From: Brachybacterium faecium DSM 4810
GTDB lineage: Bacteria; Actinomycetota; Actinomycetes; Actinomycetales; Dermabacteraceae
NCBI GenBank assembly: GCA_000023405.1
Contig: CP001643.1
Coordinates: forward strand, 744,001 to 808,000
Direction of reading: 5' to 3'
DNA: 64,000 bases
Part shown: one piece after another, positions 1 to 8,784 of the stretch
Numbering within the stretch: the stretch's first letter is position 1
How the letters are laid out: the number at the start of each line of letters is the position of its first letter
Translations under genes and position numbers: made by a program
Notes under the pieces: model-generated
What the model was told of the DNA's origin: nothing
The model's input: only the letters and a program-made list of their open reading frames with translations
The model's database searches: none

Positions 1-724
1 CCGTGTCGATCATCAGCCGGGCGTCCTTCGCGATCGCGTTCGCGGTGAAGTCCCCGCCTTCGGTGGTGCGCTCGCCGCGCACGAACGGGCCCTTCATCCC
101 GGCGATGAACGCCAGACCGGTGCCGCCGAGCATGTCGAGGGTCTCCTCCGCGGAGGTGCCGGTCGCCTCGCCGAGCGCGAGCGCCTCCCGCAGCCCCTGC
201 GCGCTCACCGCGAGGGCGAGGTTCGCCAGCAGCTTGCCGACGGCGGCCTGGCGCCCCGACTCCACGGCGCGCAGCCGCTCCGGATCCGCCCACGGGGCGA
301 CGAGCTCGCACACCTGCGCGCGCAGCGCGGCGTCGGGCGTGCCGACGTAGACGCCGAGCGTCCCGGCCCGGGCGGGGCCGAGCCAGCCGACCACCGGCAC
401 ACCCACGTAGGAGGGCACCGCGGCGGCGAACTCCTCGGCGTCGGCGGGGGAGACGGTGGTGGTGTCCACCCAGGGCAGGCCGTGAGGGATCAGCGACGGC
501 GCGATCACGGTCTCCCGCACCGCCTCGGGGCCGAACAGCGAGGTGATGACGAGCTCCGCGTCGGCGACGGCCTCCGCGGCGGTGCCGGCGACGGCGGCCC
601 CCGCCTCGGCGAGGCGCTCCGTGCGGTCCGTCGTGCGGTTCCACACGGTCAGCTCGTGGTCGCGGAGGAGGTGGAGGGCGAGCTCGGTGCCCATGCGGCC
701 GGTGCCGAGGAATGCGATTCTCAT
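1..724 (-). CDS. NAD(P)-dependent oxidoreductase, beta-hydroxyacid dehydrogenase type (partial, 3' end outside window)
   Basis: The gene reads leftwards off the window; 241 codons are visible. The N-terminus MRIAFLGTGRMGTE is a Rossmann dinucleotide-binding start (GxGxxG) typical of the 6-phosphogluconate/3-hydroxyisobutyrate dehydrogenase superfamily, and the later GKLLANLAL stretch fits the helix that carries the catalytic lysine in that family. Members reduce or oxidise small beta-hydroxyacids with NAD(P) in the cytoplasm; the substrate cannot be told from the sequence. The ATG at 722-724 was chosen because the Rossmann strand begins there and a -10-like GAGACT lies six bases upstream, matching the leaderless pattern of many neighbours. 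It is divergent from the phosphodiesterase gene to the right. Confidence 0.85.
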   Translation of the reverse strand, partial: MRIAFLGTGRMGTELALHLLRDHELTVWNRTTDRTERLAEAGAAVAGTAAEAVADAELVITSLFGPEAVRETVIAPSLIPHGLPWVDTTTVSPADAEEFAAAVPSYVGVPVVGWLGPARAGTLGVYVGTPDAALRAQVCELVAPWADPERLRAVESGRQAAVGKLLANLALAVSAQGLREALALGEATGTSAEETLDMLGGTGLAFIAGMKGPFVRGERTTEGGDFTANAIAKDARLMIDT

Positions 725-730
725 GCCCCC

Positions 731-736
731 AGTCTC
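731..736 (-). promoter_or_regulatory. -10-like hexamer of a predicted leaderless start
   Basis: GAGACT on the minus strand, followed by six bases (GGGGGC) and the ATG at 724. It keeps A2 and T6 of TAnnnT but has G at position 1. Confidence 0.4.
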
Positions 737-812
737 GCACCGGCGGCAGGATGAGGAGGAGAGGTGGGACAGCCCGTCCACAGCCCGGTGTCGAGCACCG
801 TCTCCGAGCATG

Positions 813-818
813 CACAAT
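813..818 (+). promoter_or_regulatory. -10-like hexamer before the EEP-family gene
   Basis: CACAAT followed by GGAGGC and ATG at 825. The spacer is both the right length for a leaderless start and a Shine-Dalgarno-like GGAGG, so leaderless versus leadered initiation cannot be decided. Confidence 0.35.
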
Positions 819-824
819 GGAGGC

Positions 825-2045
825 ATGACTCCACGCGTGACCCGTCGTCGAGCGCTCGCCGCGGCTGCTGCCGCGGGCTTCGGCCTGCCTGCCGTGGCCG
901 AGGCCGCCCCGAAGCCCTCCCGTCCCCGGGGGCGCTTCCAGAACCTGCGGGTCGCCACCTACAACGTCTCCCTGCACCGGGCGGAGCAGGGCGCGCTGCT
1001 CGAGGACCTCGCCACCGGTGAGGACCCGCAGATCCGCGCGGTCGCGGAGGTCATCCAGCTCAACAACCCCGACGTGATCCTGCTCAACGAGTTCGACCAC
1101 GACGAGGACGGCGCGGGCATCGACCTCTTCCGCACGAAGTACCTCGAGGTCGCGCAGAACGGGAAGAGCCCGGTCTTCTACCCCTACGCCTTCACCGCCC
1201 CGGTCAACACCGGGGTGCCCAGCGGCCACGACCTCGACCAGGACGGCGCCACCGACGGGCCGGGCGATGCCTGGGGCTTCGGGGAGTTCCCCGGCCAGTA
1301 CGGGATGGTGATCCTCTCCCGCCACCCGATCCTCGCCCAGCAGGCCCGCACCTTCCAGAACCTGCGCTGGGCGGACATGCCCAGCAACCTGCTGCCCACC
1401 GAGTTCTACGGCAGCGAGATCGCCGGTGAGCTGCGCCTGAGCTCGAAGTCCCACTGGGATGTGCCGGTGCGGGTCGGCTCGAGCACCGTCCACATCCTCG
1501 CCTCGCACCCCACCCCGCCGAGCTTCGACGGGCCGGAGAAGCGCAACCAGCGCCGCAACAGCGACGAGATCCGGCTGTGGGCCGACTACCTCAGCCCCGG
1601 GGAGCGCTCCCGCTGGATCGTGGACGACGCCGGGGAGAAGGGCGGTCTCGCCTCCCGCGAGCAGTTCGTGGTGCTGGGGGACCTGAACGCGGACCCGTTC
1701 GACGGCGACTCCTGGCCCGGGGCGATCGACCAGCTGCTGAACCATCCCCGCGTGCAGGACACCGCACCGCGCAGCGAGGGCGCCGCCGAGGCCGCCGAGC
1801 AGCAGGGCGGGGCCAATGCGGACCACCGCGGCGATCCCCGCTGCGACACCGCCGATTTCAGCGACGATCCCGGGCCGGGCAACCTGCGCGTCGACTACGT
1901 GCTGCCCGCCCGCACCTTCCAGGTGGTCTCCTCGGCGGTGTACTGGCCGCGGGAGGGGCAGCCCGGCAGCGAGCTGACCGGCGTGGACCCGTTCCCCACC
2001 TCCGATCACCGTCTGGTGCGGGTGGATCTCCAGGTCCAGTCCTGA
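825..2045 (+). CDS. Secreted endonuclease/exonuclease/phosphatase (EEP) family protein
   Basis: 406 residues. The N-terminus TRRRALAAAAAAG followed by a hydrophobic stretch and AEAAP resembles a signal peptide with an RRR pair, possibly Tat-dependent, so the enzyme is likely exported. The body carries the four metal and phosphate motifs of the DNase I/exonuclease III fold: ATYNVSLH near residue 47, LNEFDHD near 90, GDLNADPFDGD near 290 and SDHRLVRVDL at the C-terminus. The family cleaves phosphodiester or phosphomonoester bonds in nucleic acids, lipids or inositol phosphates; substrate unknown. The reading frame is open upstream to 543, but the start at 825 places the signal peptide correctly and has a -10/SD-like element just before it. 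In-frame ATG at 810 is a possible alternative. Confidence 0.85.
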   Translation: MTPRVTRRRALAAAAAAGFGLPAVAEAAPKPSRPRGRFQNLRVATYNVSLHRAEQGALLEDLATGEDPQIRAVAEVIQLNNPDVILLNEFDHDEDGAGIDLFRTKYLEVAQNGKSPVFYPYAFTAPVNTGVPSGHDLDQDGATDGPGDAWGFGEFPGQYGMVILSRHPILAQQARTFQNLRWADMPSNLLPTEFYGSEIAGELRLSSKSHWDVPVRVGSSTVHILASHPTPPSFDGPEKRNQRRNSDEIRLWADYLSPGERSRWIVDDAGEKGGLASREQFVVLGDLNADPFDGDSWPGAIDQLLNHPRVQDTAPRSEGAAEAAEQQGGANADHRGDPRCDTADFSDDPGPGNLRVDYVLPARTFQVVSSAVYWPREGQPGSELTGVDPFPTSDHRLVRVDLQVQS

Positions 2046-2055
2046 CCTCCGGGCA

Positions 2056-2061
2056 TAGGCT
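2056..2061 (+). promoter_or_regulatory. -10 hexamer, predicted leaderless start of sulfurtransferase
   Basis: TAGGCT followed by TCGGGC and ATG at 2068; no Shine-Dalgarno sequence. Confidence 0.5.
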
Positions 2062-2067
2062 TCGGGC

Positions 2068-3000
2068 ATGACCTCCGCATCGTCCGCCCCGCACCCGTCC
2101 AGCCGCTCCGAGCGCGGCTCGTCCGCGCCCGCTGCGCCCTCTGCCGGTCCGGCGCCCGCCGCGCTGCCGCCGCTGCTCGACACCGCACAGCTGCACGCCC
2201 TGCGCGAGGACGCCGCCGCCGGTGGGCGTGCCCTCCACCTGCTCGACGTGCGCTGGGCGCTCGACGGCTCGAAGGGGCACGACACCTACCTGGCCGGGCA
2301 TCTGCCCGGCGCGGTCTACCTCGACCTCGACACCGAGCTCGCCGCCCCTGCCCGCCCCGACGCGGGCCGGCACCCGCTGCCCGAGCCCGAGGACTTCGCG
2401 GCCTCGCTGCGCCGCGCCGGGGTCACCGAGGGCGCCGCGATCGTCGCCTACGACGACACCACCGGCGCCCCGGCCGGTCGCCTGGTGTGGATGCTCCGCG
2501 CGCTCGGGCACGACGCCGCAGTGCTCAACGGCGGGCTCGCCGCCTGGGACGGCCCGCTCAGCACCGAGCCGGTGAGCCCCGAGCCCGGCGACGTGACCGC
2601 CCGGCCCTGGCCCGCCGGCCGCGTCGCGACCGCCGACGAGGTCGCCGCCGGGGAGGCGCTCGTGGTCGACGCCCGCGCCCCCGAGCGCTACCGCGGCGAG
2701 GTGGAGCCCATGGACCCGCGCGCCGGCCACGTGCCCGGTGCCGTCAACCTCCCCTTCGCCGGGAACCTCGACGGCGAGGGGAGGTTCATGGACCCGCAGG
2801 AGCTGCGGCGCCGCTTCGAGGCCGCCGGGGTGAGCGAGGAGCGCGAGACGATCGTGTACTGCGGCTCCGGCATCACCGCCACCCACGATCTGCTGGCCCT
2901 GGAGAGCGCCGGGTTCACCCGGCTGCGGCTGTTCCCGGGCTCGTGGTCCCAGTGGAGCGCGCAGGAGTCCCGGCCCGTCGCCGTCGGCCCGAACCCCTGA
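2068..3000 (+). CDS. Thiosulfate/3-mercaptopyruvate sulfurtransferase (tandem rhodanese)
   Basis: 310 residues with two rhodanese domains, the usual length for the TST/MST family after allowing for an unusually long Ser/Ala/Pro-rich N-terminus of about 35 residues. The first domain (about 45-165, LLDVRWAL, HLPGAVYLDLD) is the non-catalytic copy. The second (about 185-300) carries the active-site cysteine in VYCGSGITA; CGSG(V/I)TA is the loop typical of mercaptopyruvate/thiosulfate transferases. It moves sulfane sulfur from thiosulfate or 3-mercaptopyruvate to cyanide or thiol acceptors in the cytoplasm. The start is the ATG with a leaderless-type TAGGCT six bases upstream. It converges with the alpha/beta-hydrolase gene. 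Confidence 0.93.
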   Translation: MTSASSAPHPSSRSERGSSAPAAPSAGPAPAALPPLLDTAQLHALREDAAAGGRALHLLDVRWALDGSKGHDTYLAGHLPGAVYLDLDTELAAPARPDAGRHPLPEPEDFAASLRRAGVTEGAAIVAYDDTTGAPAGRLVWMLRALGHDAAVLNGGLAAWDGPLSTEPVSPEPGDVTARPWPAGRVATADEVAAGEALVVDARAPERYRGEVEPMDPRAGHVPGAVNLPFAGNLDGEGRFMDPQELRRRFEAAGVSEERETIVYCGSGITATHDLLALESAGFTRLRLFPGSWSQWSAQESRPVAVGPNP

Positions 3001-3030
3001 GACCTCCTCCGAGGGACCGGGCCCGCGGCC

Positions 3031-4824
3031 TCACCGCGCCGGCGTGATCGCCCGGATCGCGGCGATGATGTCGCGATGCCGGGACCGCTGCGCGCGCAGC
3101 TCGCCCTCGGGGACGTCCTGGCCGAGCACCGCGGCCCAGATCGGCACCATCTCCTCGTGGTAGGAGTGCCCGTGCCCGCCGGTGACCGCGATCGACAGCG
3201 GCATGTCCGCCGCGATCTGCCAGAAGGTGATCCACGGGAACCAGCGCATCGCCGGGGTGACGTCATGACCCACCCGTTCCTGCAGCCAGGCCGGCTCCCG
3301 CCACAGCAGGGACGGGTCGAACCAGACCACCGGGTCCGAGGGGTGCTGGGCGTAGACCACGCGCGGATGTTCCCACGGCTCGTACAGCCCGCCCCAGTAG
3401 GTGCGGTGCAGGTCGCGCGGCCGGGTGACCACGCGGATGTGCCGGCCGCCGTCGATGATCGGCGCGACGGCGGGGGAGCCGGGGCTCGAGCGGGCGGTGA
3501 GCTGCTGCCACAGCGGGGTGAAGCTCGGCGTGCCCGTCCACACGGCCCCGTCGACGGTCGCGAGCATCTCCGGCACATCGCGGAACGCGCACTGCCCGCC
3601 GTAGGAGCCCAGCGATTCCCCGGCCACGTACAGCGCCGGGCGCCGCTGCGGGGGGAGGGCCGCCATGCGCCGGCGCACCGCCTCGAGCAGCAACCGGCCC
3701 GCACGCTTGGGGGAGCGGCGGTCGATGAGATAGGTGAGCGGGCTGGGGTAGTACGAGTACTGGATCGAGGCGGTCGCGCAGTCGCCGGCGGTGAGGAACT
3801 CGATCGCCGAGAGCGACCACTCCTGCAGCCAGCCGGTGCCGGTCCCCGTGAACAGCACCAGCACCTCGCGGTCCCAGGCCCCCGTGCGGTCCAGCTCGGC
3901 GACCACCGCCTCCACGGTGTCCTCGAGCGAGCGGGTGCCCGACTTCGCGGCGTACACGCGGATCGGGTCGAGCGCCTCGCGGCCGACGGTCCGGCCGATC
4001 AGCTCGCGGTCCGCCCCGCCGGCGACGATCTTGCGCCCGGGCGCGCCGAGGGACTGCCACGTCTCGAGCGACTGCGGGCCGCCGGAGCGCAGCGAGGAGG
4101 TGGGGCGGGGGACGTCCGGCGCGATCAGCCGGTTCGCGGCCTCGGCCTGCTCGATCATGCCCTCCAGCACCCGGCCGCGGATCAGCCGGTCGGTGACCAC
4201 GGCGACGGTCGCGGCGGTCAGCAGCAGCGACAGCACCCCGACGATGCGGGGCGGGAGGTAGGGGCGCAGCAGCGCCCGGTACAGCCGGGCGGTGGCGAGC
4301 GTGGAGCGGGCGAGCACCAGCGCGCCCACGGAGGCGCCGAGCCCGGCGGCGGAGCCCACCACATGGGTGGCGAGGCGGCGGGGCTCCTCCTGCACCAGGT
4401 GGCTGATCTCCCGCTGGCGCAGCACGCCGCGCACCCACGAGTACGCGGTGATGCCCACCAGCGCACCGGCCCCGGCCCAGCGGGCCCGCCGGCGATGGTC
4501 GGGAGCGATCCGCACCTGCAGCCCGATCTCCCGGCCGAGGCGGCGCACCACCCGGCCGGTGAGCGCACCGGTCGCGTAGCCGTACACCTCGGACAGCCCG
4601 ATGTTCGCCGCCCACATCCACCAGGTGCGCGGCAGCAGGCTCGGGGAGGTGGAGATCCACGCGGTCACCGAGGCGCCGAGGAAGCCGGCCGTGTCCAGCG
4701 GTGCGGCGATCGCGAGGCGCCGGGCCCTCCGCCCGGTGCTGCGGGTCATGGTGCGCAGCGCGGCGGCGACACCACCCCTCGAGCGCGCCGGTCCGGAGGG
4801 GGTGCGGGGGGAGCCTGAGCGCAT
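3031..4824 (-). CDS. Membrane-anchored alpha/beta-hydrolase (Abhydrolase_9 / DUF2319 type)
   Basis: 597 residues. The first 200 or so carry several hydrophobic segments, and the C-terminal half is an alpha/beta-hydrolase of the actinobacterial family with PF15420 (N) and PF10081 (C). Visible motifs are YSYYPSPLTYLIDR, the nucleophile elbow GESLGSYGG (Ser) near residue 400, and GGHGHSYH near 560 which could hold the catalytic histidine. The family is membrane-bound with no established substrate; ester hydrolysis at the cell envelope is inference. The ATG at 4822-4824 has TACCCT six bases upstream, a leaderless start that sits back-to-back with the divergent dehydrogenase promoter 40 bases away. 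The N-terminal 25 residues are very basic, so a later start cannot be excluded. Confidence 0.85.
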   Translation of the reverse strand: MRSGSPRTPSGPARSRGGVAAALRTMTRSTGRRARRLAIAAPLDTAGFLGASVTAWISTSPSLLPRTWWMWAANIGLSEVYGYATGALTGRVVRRLGREIGLQVRIAPDHRRRARWAGAGALVGITAYSWVRGVLRQREISHLVQEEPRRLATHVVGSAAGLGASVGALVLARSTLATARLYRALLRPYLPPRIVGVLSLLLTAATVAVVTDRLIRGRVLEGMIEQAEAANRLIAPDVPRPTSSLRSGGPQSLETWQSLGAPGRKIVAGGADRELIGRTVGREALDPIRVYAAKSGTRSLEDTVEAVVAELDRTGAWDREVLVLFTGTGTGWLQEWSLSAIEFLTAGDCATASIQYSYYPSPLTYLIDRRSPKRAGRLLLEAVRRRMAALPPQRRPALYVAGESLGSYGGQCAFRDVPEMLATVDGAVWTGTPSFTPLWQQLTARSSPGSPAVAPIIDGGRHIRVVTRPRDLHRTYWGGLYEPWEHPRVVYAQHPSDPVVWFDPSLLWREPAWLQERVGHDVTPAMRWFPWITFWQIAADMPLSIAVTGGHGHSYHEEMVPIWAAVLGQDVPEGELRAQRSRHRDIIAAIRAITPAR

Positions 4825-4830
4825 GCGGGC

Positions 4831-4836
4831 AGGGTA
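4831..4836 (-). promoter_or_regulatory. -10 hexamer, predicted leaderless start of Abhydrolase_9 gene
   Basis: TACCCT on the minus strand, six bases (GCCCGC) before ATG at 4824. Confidence 0.5.
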
Positions 4837-4871
4837 TCGGACCGCCCCGGACGGTCGACAGCCGATATCCG

Positions 4872-4877
4872 TACCCT
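4872..4877 (+). promoter_or_regulatory. -10 hexamer, predicted leaderless start of 2-hydroxyacid dehydrogenase
   Basis: TACCCT followed by GGGGTC and ATG at 4884. With the minus-strand copy at 4831-4836 this forms a compact divergent promoter pair. Confidence 0.5.
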
Positions 4878-4883
4878 GGGGTC

Positions 4884-5825
4884 ATGAAGATCCTGCTGCC
4901 CGACACCGTTGACCTGGACCCCGAGCTCCCCGAGGGATGGGAGGCGGTCGTCGTCGACGCCCGCGAGGAGATCCCCGCCGAGCACCACGACGCCGAGGTG
5001 CTGGTGGTGTGGGGCGCCTCGCGCCGCCACCTCGCCTCCGCGGCCGAGCACCTCTCCGGCCTGCGATGCATCCAGTCGCTGTCCGCCGGGGTGGACGGCA
5101 TCCTCGCCGCGGGCTTCGCTCCGGAGGTGGCGATCGCGACCGGTGCCGGCCTGCACTCGCTGACCGTCAGCGAGCACGCGCTCGCGCTGCTGCTGAGCCT
5201 GGTGCGGCGCCTGCCGGAGTGCAGGGAGGCGCAGAAGCGCCACGAGTGGTCCTCGGAGCTGGGCGGCCTGCAGCCGCTGCGGCCCGAGGGGCGGCTCACC
5301 ACCCTCCTCGGAGCGCGGGTGCTGATCTGGGGCTTCGGCCAGATCGGGCAGACCCTCGCCCCGACGCTGCAGGCCCTCGGCGCCGAGGTGCGGGGGGCCG
5401 CGCGCAGCGCCGGTACCCGTGCCGGCATCGAGGTCATCGCGGAGGAGACCGTGCCGAGCGCGCTGCCCGAGGTCGACGTGTTGATCAACATCCTGCCGGC
5501 GACCGAGCAGACCGCCGGGATCGTGGGCCGCGAGGTGCTCGCGGCCCTGCCGGACCATGCGCTGCTGGTGAACGTGGGCCGCGGAGCGACGGTGGATCAG
5601 ACCGCGCTGCGGGAGGCGCTCGAGGCCGGCGCCCTGGGCGGCGCCGCCATCGACGTCACCGATCCGGAGCCGCTGCCCCGCGAGGATCCGCTGTGGGATG
5701 CGCCGGGGCTGCTCATCACCCCGCACGCGGCGGGTGGACGCCCGGTGGGGGCCGACGAGCGGATCACCCGGAACCTGCGCGCCCTCGTCGAGGGCGAGGA
5801 GCTGCTGCACGTGGCGGCGCGCTGA
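4884..5825 (+). CDS. D-2-hydroxyacid dehydrogenase (NAD-binding)
   Basis: 313 residues, typical for the D-isomer-specific 2-hydroxyacid dehydrogenase family. The NAD-binding domain has WGFGQIGQTLAP (GxGxxG) near residue 150, then LPATEQTAGIV, VNVGRGATVDQTAL with the active-site arginine of the family's GRG segment, DVTDPEPLP with the glutamate, and TPHAAGG with the catalytic histidine near 290. It should interconvert a 2-oxoacid and a D-2-hydroxyacid with NAD(P)H in the cytoplasm; the substrate (hydroxypyruvate, glyoxylate, phenylpyruvate) cannot be called. It is transcribed alone and ends just before the convergent BCCT transporter. Confidence 0.92.
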   Translation: MKILLPDTVDLDPELPEGWEAVVVDAREEIPAEHHDAEVLVVWGASRRHLASAAEHLSGLRCIQSLSAGVDGILAAGFAPEVAIATGAGLHSLTVSEHALALLLSLVRRLPECREAQKRHEWSSELGGLQPLRPEGRLTTLLGARVLIWGFGQIGQTLAPTLQALGAEVRGAARSAGTRAGIEVIAEETVPSALPEVDVLINILPATEQTAGIVGREVLAALPDHALLVNVGRGATVDQTALREALEAGALGGAAIDVTDPEPLPREDPLWDAPGLLITPHAAGGRPVGADERITRNLRALVEGEELLHVAAR

Positions 5826-5850
5826 GAGGCGCCGCCACGCGCAGCGCGGG

Positions 5851-7764
5851 TCACTGCTCCTTGGTGAACGGGTTGCGCATCCGGCGCTTGCCGCGACCGG
5901 ATCCGCCGTTCGGGCCGGCGGCGGTGCCGTCGCCGGGGCCGCCGTCCGTCGGCGGGAGCGGCACCTCGCCGGTGTACGTCGAGAGGTGCTCGATGACGTG
6001 CTCGTGGACCTTCTGGTCCAGCTGCTGCTGGAACTGCTGGCCGAAGCCTCCCTCGAGCTCGCTCGCGACCGCCTTCTCGACCTGTGCGTCGACCTGGTCG
6101 GCGATCTCCTCGGAGTAGCGCTCCATGAACTCGCGCTGGCGCAGGCGCAGCTCGAGCCTCTCGATGACCTTGACCTCGTGGCTCAGCGAGCGCCACAGCG
6201 AGAGACACATGCCGATCATCACGATGGAGAACGGCAGCGCGGAGAGCAGCGCGAGGGACTGCAGAGCGGTCATGCCGCTCGCCTCGGCGTCACCGGACAG
6301 CGAGCTCACCCAGATCAGCGACGCGGCGATCAGGCCGGAGGTCGAGGCCCAGAAGATGCGGGTGATCTTCGGCGGGTTCGGATCGCCCTTGTGCGCGATC
6401 ATGTCCATCACGAAGGCGCCGGAGTCGGCGCTGGTGATGAAGAAGATCGAGACCAGCACGACCGCGATGCCGGAGAGCAGCGCGCCCGCAGGCAGCTGGG
6501 CGAAGGTGTCGAACAGCGCCGTGTTCGGATCGATCGCGCCCGCGGCGTCGGTGAAGTCGACCCCGTTGAGCACCGACTCGTACAGCGCGGTGCCGCCCAT
6601 GATGGTGAACCACAGGAAGGTCAGCGAGGTCGGCACCAGCAGTACGCCGGTGATGAACTCGCGGACCGTGCGGCCCTTGGAGATGCGGGCGATGAACACG
6701 CCCACGAAGGGCGACCAGGAGATCCACCATCCCCAGTAGAACGTGGTCCAGCTGCCCAGCCACTTGCCGCCGTCCTCGCCGCGGAACGGCAGGGTCTGGA
6801 ACGCGAGCTGCAGGAAATTCTGCAGGTAGAAGCCGATGTTGGAGACCACGTCGCGCAGCAGGAAGAGCGTCGGGCCCAGGATCAGGACGGTGACCAGCAG
6901 CAGCGCCGCCAGGCCCATGTTGAGGTTCGAGAGGAACTTGATGCCCTTGTCGACGCCGCTCGCGGCCGAGAGGGTCGCCAGCGCCGTCACCACGATGACG
7001 ATGATGACCTGGACGATCGTGGAGTTCGGCAGCACGCCGAGATGATCCAGGCCGGCGGCGATCTGGTTCACGCCGAAGCCGAGCGAGGTGGCGATGCCGA
7101 AGAGCGTGCCCACCAGCGCGATGATGTCGATGAGGTCACCGATCCAGGTGTCCGTGCGCTTGCCGAGGACCGGCTCGAGGGCCCAGCGGATCGAGACCGG
7201 GCGGCCCTTGCGGTGCACAGCGTAGGCGACGGCGAGGCCCACCACCACGTAGATGCCCCAGGCGTGCAGGCCCCAGTGGAGGAAGGTCTGCCCCAGCGCG
7301 CGCTCGGCGCGCGTCGGGTCGTCCATGTCGGCCGCGTTCGGCGGGATGCCGGGGGCGGCGGTGTCCGCGAAGAAGGTCAGCGGCTCGGCCGCACCCCAGA
7401 ACACCAGGCCGATGCCCATGCCGGCCGCGAAGAGCATCGCGAACCAGGAGAAGACGCTGTATTCGGGGACGTCGTCATCCTTGCCGAGCTTGATGCTGCC
7501 CATGCGGCTGACGGCCACCACGATGCCGAACACGACGAACGCGGTGACGATCAGGACGTAGTACCAGCCGATGGAGTCGACCACCGTGGAGTTCAGCGTC
7601 GAGATGACGTCGTTGAACACGTCCGGGAGGATCAGCGCGAACAGGACCGCGATGAGGATGATGCCGCCGGCGAAGAAGAAGACCGGCTTCGAGAGGGAAT
7701 AGTTCCCCTCTGCGGGGGGATCAGCTGTCGGGGAGGAGGGGGATTTGGCCGTCGGAGCGGACAC
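5851..7764 (-). CDS. BCCT family transporter (betaine/carnitine/choline type)
   Basis: 637 residues from the GTG at 7762-7764, with about twelve transmembrane segments. The core signature WGWWISWSPFVGVFIARISKGR (tryptophan box of TM8) and GMGIGLVFWGAAEPL are diagnostic of betaine/choline/carnitine transporters, which import quaternary ammonium osmolytes with Na+ or H+. The last 110 or so residues are cytoplasmic, charged and glutamine-rich (EFMERYSEEIADQVDAQVEK, then a Q-rich run), suggesting an osmosensing or coiled tail as in BetP-like carriers. The GTG was preferred because AAAGAGG lies five bases upstream; the ATG at 7779 is the alternative. About 165 bases separate it from the co-directional nucleosidase. 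Confidence 0.93.
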   Translation of the reverse strand: MSAPTAKSPSSPTADPPAEGNYSLSKPVFFFAGGIILIAVLFALILPDVFNDVISTLNSTVVDSIGWYYVLIVTAFVVFGIVVAVSRMGSIKLGKDDDVPEYSVFSWFAMLFAAGMGIGLVFWGAAEPLTFFADTAAPGIPPNAADMDDPTRAERALGQTFLHWGLHAWGIYVVVGLAVAYAVHRKGRPVSIRWALEPVLGKRTDTWIGDLIDIIALVGTLFGIATSLGFGVNQIAAGLDHLGVLPNSTIVQVIIVIVVTALATLSAASGVDKGIKFLSNLNMGLAALLLVTVLILGPTLFLLRDVVSNIGFYLQNFLQLAFQTLPFRGEDGGKWLGSWTTFYWGWWISWSPFVGVFIARISKGRTVREFITGVLLVPTSLTFLWFTIMGGTALYESVLNGVDFTDAAGAIDPNTALFDTFAQLPAGALLSGIAVVLVSIFFITSADSGAFVMDMIAHKGDPNPPKITRIFWASTSGLIAASLIWVSSLSGDAEASGMTALQSLALLSALPFSIVMIGMCLSLWRSLSHEVKVIERLELRLRQREFMERYSEEIADQVDAQVEKAVASELEGGFGQQFQQQLDQKVHEHVIEHLSTYTGEVPLPPTDGGPGDGTAAGPNGGSGRGKRRMRNPFTKEQ

Positions 7765-7929
7765 AATGCCTCTTTCCATGGAGGAGTGGGGGCAGGGGAC
7801 CTCTGCACCGTAATGCCCCGGGCGGCGTCGCAAAAGGAGCAGAGCCTCCGGGAATGCCCTGCAGGCCGCCCCGGGTGGTCCTCCCCACAGCTTCTGGGCA
7901 GGGGGATGTGACCTCCTCCGGGGCCGGGA

Positions 7930-8667
7930 TCAGCCCTCCAGGGCGCTCGCGAGCTCCTCCACCGCGCGTGCTGAGATCTCGGCCACCACATCGAGCTCGA
8001 GATGGAACTGCTGCCCTGCGGCCGGCCCGCACAGGTCCGAGACCGCGCGCAGCGCGACGAACGGCACCCCGAGCGCCTCGGCGGTGCGGGCGCTCGCGGT
8101 GGTCTCCATGTCCGCGCTCAGCGCGTGAGGGAAGCGCTCCCGCATCACTGCGGCGATCTCCGCGGTGACGAAGGCGTCCCCGGCGAGCATCAGCCCGCGG
8201 CGCACCCGCGGGCCCGCCTGCCCCGCCGCCTGCCGGGCCGCCTCCTCCGCGGCGTCGACCCGCTCCTGCGGGGCGGTGAAGCGCTCGGGCCCGCCGGGCA
8301 CCTGGCCGGGGGCGTAGCCGAAGGCGGTCGCATCCGCGATCGAATAGGTGAAGCTCTCGCCGACGATCAGCGTCCCCACCTCGACATCGGCCGCGAGCCC
8401 GCCGCAGGAGCCGGCGGCGACCACGAGAGACGGCGCGGCATCGAGGATGGCCCAGGTCGCCGCGGCGCTCGCGGCGGCGATGCCGATGCCGGTGGTGACC
8501 ACGAGCGCGGGGGAGCCGGCGAGCGTGCCCCGCACCGCCTCGACACCGCCGGTGAAGGGCGTCCGGACCGGGGAGGACGCCTCGAGGCGGGCGACCAGCG
8601 GGGCCGCCTCCTCGGGCATCGCGACGAGGATCAGCAGCGGGCCGGCGGCGGCGGGGGAGGAGGGCAT
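7930..8667 (-). CDS. mtnN: 5'-methylthioadenosine/S-adenosylhomocysteine nucleosidase-like protein
   Basis: 245 residues of the purine nucleoside phosphorylase/MTAN fold. AMPEEAAPL supplies the N-terminal acidic residue of MTAN, GDAFVTAE and SADMETTASA contain the Met-Glu that binds the ribose, and FVALRAVSD ends in the catalytic aspartate. It would hydrolyse the glycosidic bond of MTA or SAH to release adenine in methionine salvage and methyl-cycle detoxification. The central GSCGGLA loop is conserved. Other nucleosidase specificities (futalosine, AMP) cannot be excluded. Start ATG at 8667 has TAACCT six bases upstream, a leaderless-type start; it is divergent from the hydrolase gene at 8785. 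Confidence 0.85.
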   Translation of the reverse strand: MPSSPAAAGPLLILVAMPEEAAPLVARLEASSPVRTPFTGGVEAVRGTLAGSPALVVTTGIGIAAASAAATWAILDAAPSLVVAAGSCGGLAADVEVGTLIVGESFTYSIADATAFGYAPGQVPGGPERFTAPQERVDAAEEAARQAAGQAGPRVRRGLMLAGDAFVTAEIAAVMRERFPHALSADMETTASARTAEALGVPFVALRAVSDLCGPAAGQQFHLELDVVAEISARAVEELASALEG

Positions 8668-8673
8668 GCCCGA

Positions 8674-8679
8674 AGGTTA
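8674..8679 (-). promoter_or_regulatory. -10 hexamer, predicted leaderless start of nucleosidase
   Basis: TAACCT on the minus strand followed by TCGGGC and the ATG at 8667. Confidence 0.5.
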
Positions 8680-8784
8680 CCGGCCGCGACGGCCGTGCTG
8701 TGCAGGGCCGGTGCAGGCGCATTCGTTACGCTGGTGGCAGACGCCAGCGAGGCGACCCCGAGCGGTCGCGGACAGGAGGCAGTG